From positions 39,995,660 through 40,059,659 of the forward strand of contig NC_083601.1 of assembly GCF_029168945.1 (NCBI RefSeq): a DNA stretch of 64,000 nt. The letters are read 5' to 3'. The position numbers and the translations under genes were made by a program. Shown here piece by piece: positions 57,209 through 64,000 of this stretch (position 1 is its first letter; the number at the start of each line of letters is the position of its first letter). This stretch comes from Cannabis sativa (Eukaryota > Streptophyta > Magnoliopsida > Rosales > Cannabaceae). Under the pieces are notes generated by a model that had not been told where the DNA came from, ran no database searches, and saw only the letters and a program-made list of their open reading frames with translations.

Positions 57209-59498
57209 TTTAATTACTCAAACAGAGAAATTAACGATGGAAACTCTATATATAGTTGTTTGATATAACCTATAAATGTTAATTAGCTTAGTACATCAAA
57301 CACTTAGTTTGAGCACCAATTTATAGTAATTTGGAGTGAATAAACAAACATTTGTCACGAACATTACGCATAGCTGTCTTTGCTTGGCCATATGGCAATA
57401 CTTTTTTTATTTATAGATTTTTTTTCATATTATATAATTTTGTCATAAATGGCTATCTAATAATTAGGCGAAATTACTGTTCTTTAGTATTACTTGTTGG
57501 ACTTGTTGGAAAATATTGATGTATATTCTAGCCAAGATAAGACCAAGAAATATTTTAATTATAAATTTTTTTGTTAATAATATGTGCGATCGACCAATAA
57601 TATGTTCGTAGTTTAATTAATATTGTAGATCAAGTGGACCCCAATCATCACCTCATATAATGCATAAAACACCTGTTGTGATGGATATTAGCCACCAACA
57701 TAATTGTTCTCTCTACTTAAATTGTTGTTGTTTTTTCTTTTCTACTTAATCATTATTTAAACAATATTCAATTTTTCAAATTAAAAAAATAAAATATCTT
57801 AAAAATTAAATTTTAAAAACAACAATAAATTACTTTTAAAATTTATTTAAACATTTTGTAATTATAATATATTTTGTCACTTTTAAAAAATACTCATTTT
57901 ATTTTTTCTATCATCATATTTCCGCACTTTCTTTAATCTCTCAATTTACTTACTCTCTTCCTTAAAAAATAAAAATAAAAATTAGGAAACAGATTTTTAT
58001 TTTTATTCTAAAAAAAAATAATTATAACACTTTAAATTTCCAAAAGCAAAAATTATATATAGGTGCGTTTGTTATCATGTTTGGTGGATAAGGACCATTT
58101 GAAAAGTTGTTGCCATTTGAATGATTCAACCATGGTTATTGGCTACTCTACACTACTCTACTTAGAAAAAAAACCAAAGTGTAAGATGAAAAAAAGGGGT
58201 CATTAAAGTATGTGTCTTATGCCCAATAAGCCCAAAACATTAAGCCCAATGATCATGTCAAGCCCCATGCTAAGGATCAGATGAACGAATGACACAACCT
58301 TAACATTTTAATACAGCAGAATTAGGCTTAGATCCATCCATCCCAGGACCCAAGGTAAACGTTGAATAGATTATATGCATAATTTATATAGCGCTTATTT
58401 GGGCTGAATCTGTATATATAATGACTGAATTCTACCGTTAATTAGTTTTGTACAATGAAACATATATACGCAGCTTTCAAAACCATCCATGCCTGATTTC
58501 AAAAAAGAAAAAACCATCCATGCCGTAAGCTATAGCTACATGCACCGTTAAAACTTAAAGGAGCTCATTTCTGTTTTTTAACATCAATTTGTTTTGATGG
58601 TATCCGAAGCACATGTGCCATATGTATATGTATCACTAATTTTATGTATACTTTCATGTAATTATATATTAATTGGCTTATTTCTCCCTTCAACATAAAC
58701 GTTTTTCAATTTTTAAGTTATTCTAAGAGTACACTAATATATTATAATTATTGGAATATTCCTCGCGCTTGATTTGTTATTATTTCTAAACAAGGTGTGC
58801 GCATCATAAGCCACGTGGGATACGTATGATTTTCATTCATCATGTTTACGTGCCTCATCAACATTAATTTATTTGAGCTGTAAGCCTTATTTCTTATTTA
58901 AATAAGCATAGTTATAATTAGTTTTTTTTTTTTCTTTTAAAATGTTATAATTAGTTATAATGTTAATTGTACCAATAACTAATATATTATATCTTGTAGT
59001 ATTTAATAACTTAAAGTAGTCCTGCAATTTTTTTATTTAAATATGAGTTTTATTAATTAATAATTTAATAATTGATAGACGGCGCCATCAATATTATTTG
59101 GCTCACCCCCCAAAATAAAGAAAAAGAAAATGCCGAGAAATTATTTCATTACATATACATATGATCTCTTATTACATAGACTAGAAATATAGTACACTTT
59201 TTTATGAATGATGCAATGGGAAGTACCTAGTACAAATCAATATTATTGTTCAAGCAAAGGATTTGAACGCATCACATGATCGATCTGGAAACTCATCCCC
59301 ATGGTTCATTTCGAACCTTCAAATGTACGTACACGCAAAAATACGGAACTTATTTTTCAAAATAATAAATAAAGAAACTGATCAGATGCAAATTTCAACT
59401 GCAACCTATACAGACAGAAGAGTCGCTTGTACTTGACAAAAATACGGCATCCAAGTACTTTAAATCAAACAAAATGCTAGAAGATCATCACTGGCATA
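57209..59498. other. Region between the two peroxidases
   Basis: The first 200 bp are the peroxidase 1 promoter, with the block CACCAATTTATAGTAATTTG (about 57316) shared with peroxidase 2. The rest is AT-rich without a gene. The right end is the 3' untranslated region of peroxidase 2. Confidence 0.5.
57311..57410 (-). promoter_or_regulatory. Conserved peroxidase upstream block with TATA-like CTATAAAT
   Basis: It reads GGCACCAATTTATAGTAATT-like and, further on, GCATAGCTGTCTTTGC..GGCCATATGGCAATACTT; the same order of blocks occurs at 60997-61097. On the gene's strand it contains CTATAAATTGGTGC. Conservation beyond the coding region suggests shared regulation or simply recent duplication. Confidence 0.5.
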
Positions 59499-60301
59499 TT
59501 AGTTAATCTTGGTGCAGACCTTCCTGATTTCACCAGCTGAACCGGTGAGAACTCCAACCCTTCCCATGTTGACCATGGAAACACCAAAGTCCTTGAAGAA
59601 AGTGGCTGTTCCGGAGGCTGTGGCGTGATTCACAACGTAAGCCTTAGTCTCACTGTCGTCAAGAAGCGCAGCATCTGATGTGAAGAGACCTCTTCTCTTG
59701 GCCACGAGGCTGAAGTATTCAACATCAAAGGTCTTGAAACTTCCTGGGTCCATCTCCACTAATGTGGTCTGATCAGCAGGCTTGCACTTCATCTTAAGTT
59801 TGTCAATGTACTCAGAATCCAAGCTGGGGTCGGTATCGCCGTTTCCGGTGAAGTTGTAAAGACGGTTGTTGAAGGCAGTGCAGTGTGAAGTTCCAATGGT
59901 GTGTCCACCTTAATATAGTATTAGTAATAATTAATTAAATATAAGAAAAATATCCAAACTAGCTAAGTCTTTGATATTATTTAATGTGATTATTTATTAT
60001 TTTATTCGTAGTGTAGTATTAGTACCTGAGAGCACTGCTAAGTCTTTTACGCTTAAACCTCTGCTTGTGAAGTCATTTTTTAGCGTAGTAATGTTTGAAA
60101 AAGGTGCAGGAAGGCCAAAGAGGGCCTCAGTTATATTCGAAACTACACCGTCTCTTCTTCCAGTTTCAACTGCCCAGGTTGGTCCATTCAACTGAAATAC
60201 ATTTTAGATGTATAAATAAATAAAAATGTGAGTGTATACGTAAGATATCATTACATATTTAATATACATGTTGCGTACGTACTTAATTTATGCCATATAT
60301 T

Positions 60302-60366
<65 letters not shown>

Positions 60367-60907
60367 AATTAATTATATATATAGGCTATTACAAAAGCCT
60401 TACCGCAGCCACCGAATCCCTGGCTGCTAAGGCCAATACATCGGCGCACGAAACCACTCCAGGACACTCTTTTTCTAATGCAACCTTAATTTTGTCAATA
60501 ATTTGGAAACCACGAAGGCTCAAATTAGGCGTGGCAAATTTCTCGGACTGGTTAGTGGCGGAATTCAACAGCACTGAACCTTCACAACCCTGTGGTAAAA
60601 AATTAAAAATAGCAATTATATTAATCTGTATGTACATATATAGAGCAATATATTTAAAAATTATTATTAAACTCACCCTAACAAAACAATCATGAAAATG
60701 CATTCTCATTAGAGGGGCACCAAGTGATGGTGCTACTGCCATAGTTTGAAATATGATTTGCGTTACAATAGTCTCTGCTTTTGGGCATGTATTTGCATAG
60801 AATCCAACTTTCAATCCCTGTGCTTGAGCGTTTGCAGTGTGGTGAAAGGCAGAGAGTACGAAAATCAATTGTAGAGCAAAACATAATAGAACTTTTTGGC
60901 TAGCCAT
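59499..60907 (-). CDS. Class III secretory peroxidase 2
   Basis: Tandem paralogue of peroxidase 1, 330 aa. Exons 60677-60907, 60404-60589, 60026-60191 and 59499-59908; exons 2 and 3 have the same lengths (186, 166) as in peroxidase 1. Signal peptide [20 protein letters not shown] to ANA, then [20 protein letters not shown]. Distal Arg68 and His72 are in RMHFHDCFVRGCEGSVLL, proximal His197 in SGGHTIGTSHC (Gly where peroxidase 1 has Ala). FDVEYFSLVAKRRGLFTSD follows, and GEIRKVCTKIN ends with TAA at 59499. Intron 2 carries a 60-bp GA microsatellite. All catalytic residues visible are intact. Likely secreted to the apoplast; the specific donor is unknown. Confidence 0.93.
60304..60363. repeat. 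(GA)n microsatellite in peroxidase 2 intron 2
   Basis: About 29 uninterrupted GA units, roughly 40 bp from the exon 2 donor. On the transcribed strand it is a CT tract. Confidence 0.95.
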
Positions 60908-62187
60908 CTTATTAATTACTCAAACTGAGAAATGAAAGATGAAAACTATATTTGTTTGATGACTAATGCTAAGCTAGTACATGAAACACTGTTGAGCTTA
61001 GGCACCAATTTATAGTAATTATTGGACCAAATAAACTAACAAGCATGTGTAATAACATCAGGCATAGCTGTCTATGCATGGCCATGTGGCAATACTTATT
61101 TTTATATGTGTTAATTCTCTGTCAAAGATGATTATGAAATAATTAGCCGAAGTTCCTGTTCTTTTAGTATTATCTGTTGTTGGATTGTTCAGAAAAACTA
61201 TGTATATATATTAGCTAAGATGAGAAGGATGAATATTTTAATTATAAAATGATTAGTTAATAATGTATGCAGCCAATATTATATGTCTTATTGGTAGCGA
61301 GCTACTTCCTTAGCTTAATTAATGAGATTAAGTGGTTATCTCTAGCGATGGATATATATTAGCTACCAACATTATTGCTCTTTCTTAGGTGAGCCGGCGG
61401 CCTATTAAGTGAGTTTCTTCTTTCTTTCTTCCCAGAGGTAATTAATTGACAGAAACAATTATATGTGTGTACATATATATTAATTAATTTTCCCATGTAG
61501 GAAACTCCAAAAGATAAGTTGACCTTGCTAGTAATAAATTAATTCAAGCGCATATGTTAGTTGACGAATGTGAGTCATAATTTAAATCTTAATCATTTTG
61601 TCACATATTTGGACCAATTATAGTTACAGACACTTGTACTTGTTGTACATGTGAAAGTGAAAGTAACAATCCGACCTTATGTAAGGACAGTCCATGTCTA
61701 CTTTATATTTATTTTTTGCTCAATGCGGTATATTTTTTAAAAATCATTACTTTAAGTCAGCCTAATTGTAATGAAAGATATAAAAATTATGTTATATTTA
61801 GCACAATAAATTATTTTGAGATAAATTTAAATCAAACTTTAGCTTTGTACTTGCACACAATTATAAAATTTTGATGTAAAATTGAATATCTCATTAATGT
61901 TTTATTAAAAAATAAAAACTAATAATCACTTTATAATCAATTTTATTATTATTTTAATATGTAAGATAATAAAAAAAAATATAAATATTTCATAATTTAA
62001 TGTCATAGTCAAATATACTAATAAAATAATACAAATGACATAAATGTAAATGAAAAAGTAGTACATTTATTGTGGCAGGGCAGACCCACGAATAAGCGAG
62101 GCGGGCGTCGAAAAGAAAATATATATACATTTTAATTAGTTACAACGTATATTTGTAATAAAAGATGATTTTTATCAACATAATATT
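60908..62187. other. Peroxidase 2 upstream region and intergenic DNA
   Basis: The first 190 bp match the peroxidase 1 promoter in block order. Beyond that no gene is seen. A GC-rich patch (GTGGCAGGGCAGACCCACGA) starts at about 62074 and may be one end of an unidentified element. Confidence 0.45.
60997..61097 (-). promoter_or_regulatory. Conserved peroxidase upstream block with TATA-like CTATAAAT
   Basis: Partner of 57311-57410: GGCACCAATTTATAGTAATT at 61000, then GCATAGCTGTCTATGCATGG and CCATGTGGCAATACTTA. On the gene's strand the TATA-like motif lies about 100 bp before the start codon. Confidence 0.5.
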
Positions 62188-62257
62188 GACTTTGGTGTAA
62201 TGGTTAAGCTACTTAGCATATAGGTTAGAGGGCAAGAGTTTTAATCCCACCAAAAGC
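62188..62257 (+). repeat. tRNA-like sequence, possible SINE head or tRNA relic
   Basis: TGGTGTAATGG fits the pol III A-box consensus, and GTTTTAATCCC some 40 bp later is a mutated B-box; GGTTAAGC looks like a D-loop. The acceptor arms pair poorly (GACTTTG against CAAAAGC) and no clean anticodon stem is seen, so it is not a working tRNA gene. It is followed by a T-rich stretch and CTAGGTCCGCCACTG at about 62306, which may be the end of a host element. Confidence 0.4.
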
Positions 62258-62531
62258 AATTTTTTTCTTTTTAAATTTGCTTTTGCCCCCCTCACTTTGA
62301 ATTCTAGGTCCGCCACTGTATAGTGGTGTAAATTTTACATCATAGCAAATGTTGTGTCAAAATATTTAGCACAAAATTTATTATGTACCAAATTTACATC
62401 ACTTTTTCGCACACCATTGAAACACATTTTTTTATTAAATGAGCTATATTTTAGCTTTCCACCACTTATTTACATCTCCATTGGAGGTGCTCTATTATAG
62501 ATAATATCGAGGAGGGTACTAGCACTACTAA

Positions 62532-62860
62532 AAGCTGGATTAAACAATCAGGTAAAATATTACCGTCGGTCACCAACAAGAAAACTAAGTAGAATAGGCG
62601 ACGATAAAAAATTATCGAAAAAACTTTTTCCTAACAATACAAAACCGTCAAAATTACTGAGCAATATAGACGAAAATTTATAGTATAGACGATCGTTTTA
62701 AACAGACACCTATATTCTTAAAAAAATTATAATTTGAAACCATATCTCACCGATGGAACCAGATCTCACCACATTTTGGTTCAATACAGTAAATAAATAT
62801 ATATATTCATTACAAATATATATATATATATTAATTTTTGCACCCATCCATTGACGGTGA
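62532..62860. mobile_element. CACTA-like terminus and subterminal repeats (one end only)
   Basis: CACTACTAAAAGCTGGATTA near 62523-62545 resembles a CACTA element end. It is followed by ACCGTCGGTC, GACGATA, ACCGTCAA, TAGACGAA and GACGGTGAAG motifs such as those in subterminal regions of these elements. No matching right end with a 3-bp duplication was found before 64000; CTTGTAGTA near 63584 does not share a target duplication. The element may continue beyond the window or be truncated. Confidence 0.4.
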
Positions 62861-63152
62861 AGACAAATCTCAATAATTATACTACGAAGTACTCAACCAT
62901 ATATATCGCTCCTTTGTCATGGATTTTCAAAAGATTAGCGAGATTTTCACAACGAAAATACTAATGTAAAAGGAAAAAATATAACAAACTCTCACCTATT
63001 TTTCACTGTGAACGAGAAGAGAAGAGGAGGAGCAAGAGAGAGCGAGGTGGCCAGTTGGTGGTACGATTGGGTCATCGACTCGAACTCGTCAGCTCGAAGG
63101 TGGGTGGCGGTGGTGGTGCAAATTGGACCAAGAACGAGAAGAGACAAGGGGG

Positions 63153-63154
<2 letters not shown>

Positions 63155-63225
<71 letters not shown>
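63155..63225. repeat. (GA)n microsatellite
   Basis: About 35 GA units, preceded by a run of G. Two reading frames stay open through it and give Arg-Glu repeats. Confidence 0.95.
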
Positions 63226-63227
<2 letters not shown>

Positions 63228-64000
63228 GGAGCGAGAGACTGAGGCTCAGTGGCGGAGGTGGTTGTGGGTATTTCTTGTCGTTCGAACGAGAGAGCCGAGA
63301 GAGGATTTTTGCGGTTGAGAGATAGAGAGATCTAAAATATGAAAAATTTTGAGAAAGACGAAATGATTTGAACTAATTAGATCTGAATTGGGGGTTTATT
63401 AAAAGCCATGAAATCTCTGGTAATTAGAAACTGTTGGGTATAAACCCGATGATTTGAAACTGTCAGCCACAAGTATACTTGAAAGTTTCTAAGCATTGGG
63501 GATATATATTTCTTATATTCCAATTTTAAATTTAATTTTATAGCGCTTTAAAATTGTTAGGAAAAATACATGAAATTTTATCTCTTGTAGTACTTGGCAC
63601 CATAATATACCCCTTAGTATTTCTTGTTAAATGGTCATACTATCTACATAAATTAAACGTATAATACTTTTATAATACATGTATATTCAACCACACCCAA
63701 GTGGCCAAGTCTCACCCAAATCAAGGCGATCGAGAGTTCATTAGAAAAGGTTGGCTCCAATATTTCCGCCCATCTTCATCATAAGAAAAAATATGCAAGA
63801 TATATATTTCTTTAAGACTAAGTATTAATGGTGTTATCTCTCTCTTAAAAAATAGTATTTGGTATGACTAGATAAGATTTAAAGTTAAATAATCTCATCA
63901 ATCTTATACGTCATATGCATCATAATTATATACAACAACTTATAAGCAGGCAGTATAGCAAACACGCATGTATGATGTAGACACTATTTAGAAGGTCAAT

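Larger units (their letters stand above)
62258..64000. other. Right-hand intergenic region
   Basis: No gene is recognised. It holds a CACTA-like end at 62532, a GC-richer patch with a long GA microsatellite at about 63000-63330, and AT-rich DNA to the window edge. Confidence 0.45.

Noticed and set aside
62188..62257. Functional tRNA gene
   Set aside because: Acceptor and anticodon stems do not pair properly and the B-box is mutated.
63008..63325. Arg-Glu repeat protein of about 105 codons
   Set aside because: Most of it is the GA microsatellite, two frames are open at once, and no domain or splice structure supports it.
62523..63594. Complete CACTA element ending at CTTGTAGTA near 63584
   Set aside because: The right end does not match the left end closely, and the flanking three bases differ (TAG versus CTT).

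Overview
The window looks like nuclear DNA of a eudicot plant. It is very AT-rich, genes carry many GT-AG introns, and it holds receptor-like kinases with DUF26 domains, class III peroxidases, an NDR1/HIN1-like protein and an organelle-type LpxD, all separated by transposons. The species cannot be fixed from the sequence; a Rosales genome such as Cannabaceae is a guess only.

Layout. (1) 1-37 kb: a tandem cluster of cysteine-rich receptor-like kinases (CRKs), all on the minus strand. It holds a fragment of a fifth copy (745-976, cut by an LTR) and four seven-exon genes: CRK-A1 (5011-7683), CRK-B1 (8999-11583), CRK-A2 (28041-30929) and CRK-B2 (34462-37062). Sequence type alternates A-B-A-B, suggesting duplication of a two-gene unit. 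Spliced by hand, all four give uninterrupted frames (631, 673, 641 and 640 aa). Three of the five copies are hit by transposons inside coding exons: an LTR in exon 1 of the fragment, a Mutator-like foldback element in the last exon of CRK-A1 (9-bp target duplication), and a 6.9-kb Copia-type element in the last exon of CRK-A2 (5-bp target duplication). In the last two cases the original C-terminal codons and stop survive, in frame, on the far side of the insertion. (2) 38.4-43.6 kb: a ten-exon LpxD-type acyltransferase gene (+) and a single-exon NHL/LEA_2 gene (-). (3) 44-55 kb: no convincing host gene; it contains a CACTA MITE, a probable solo LTR, a 4.4-kb CACTA element carrying a 25-bp minisatellite, and a hAT element. 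(4) 55.9-60.9 kb: two tandem class III peroxidase genes (-) with conserved promoter and 3' sequence. (5) 61-64 kb: intergenic, with a tRNA-like sequence, one CACTA-like end and a long GA microsatellite.

How the genes relate: CRKs are apoplast-facing receptor kinases, NHL proteins are membrane-linked defence proteins and secreted peroxidases act on apoplastic peroxide. The content therefore has a defence/cell-surface flavour, but nothing in the sequence shows co-regulation. LpxD belongs to the unrelated plant mitochondrial lipid A-like pathway.

No unmistakably new system was found. The most notable signals are the repeated last-exon transposon capture in the CRK cluster, the Glu-to-Lys change in helix C of CRK-A2, and a Mutator-like element nested in a copy of itself with both 9-bp target duplications readable.
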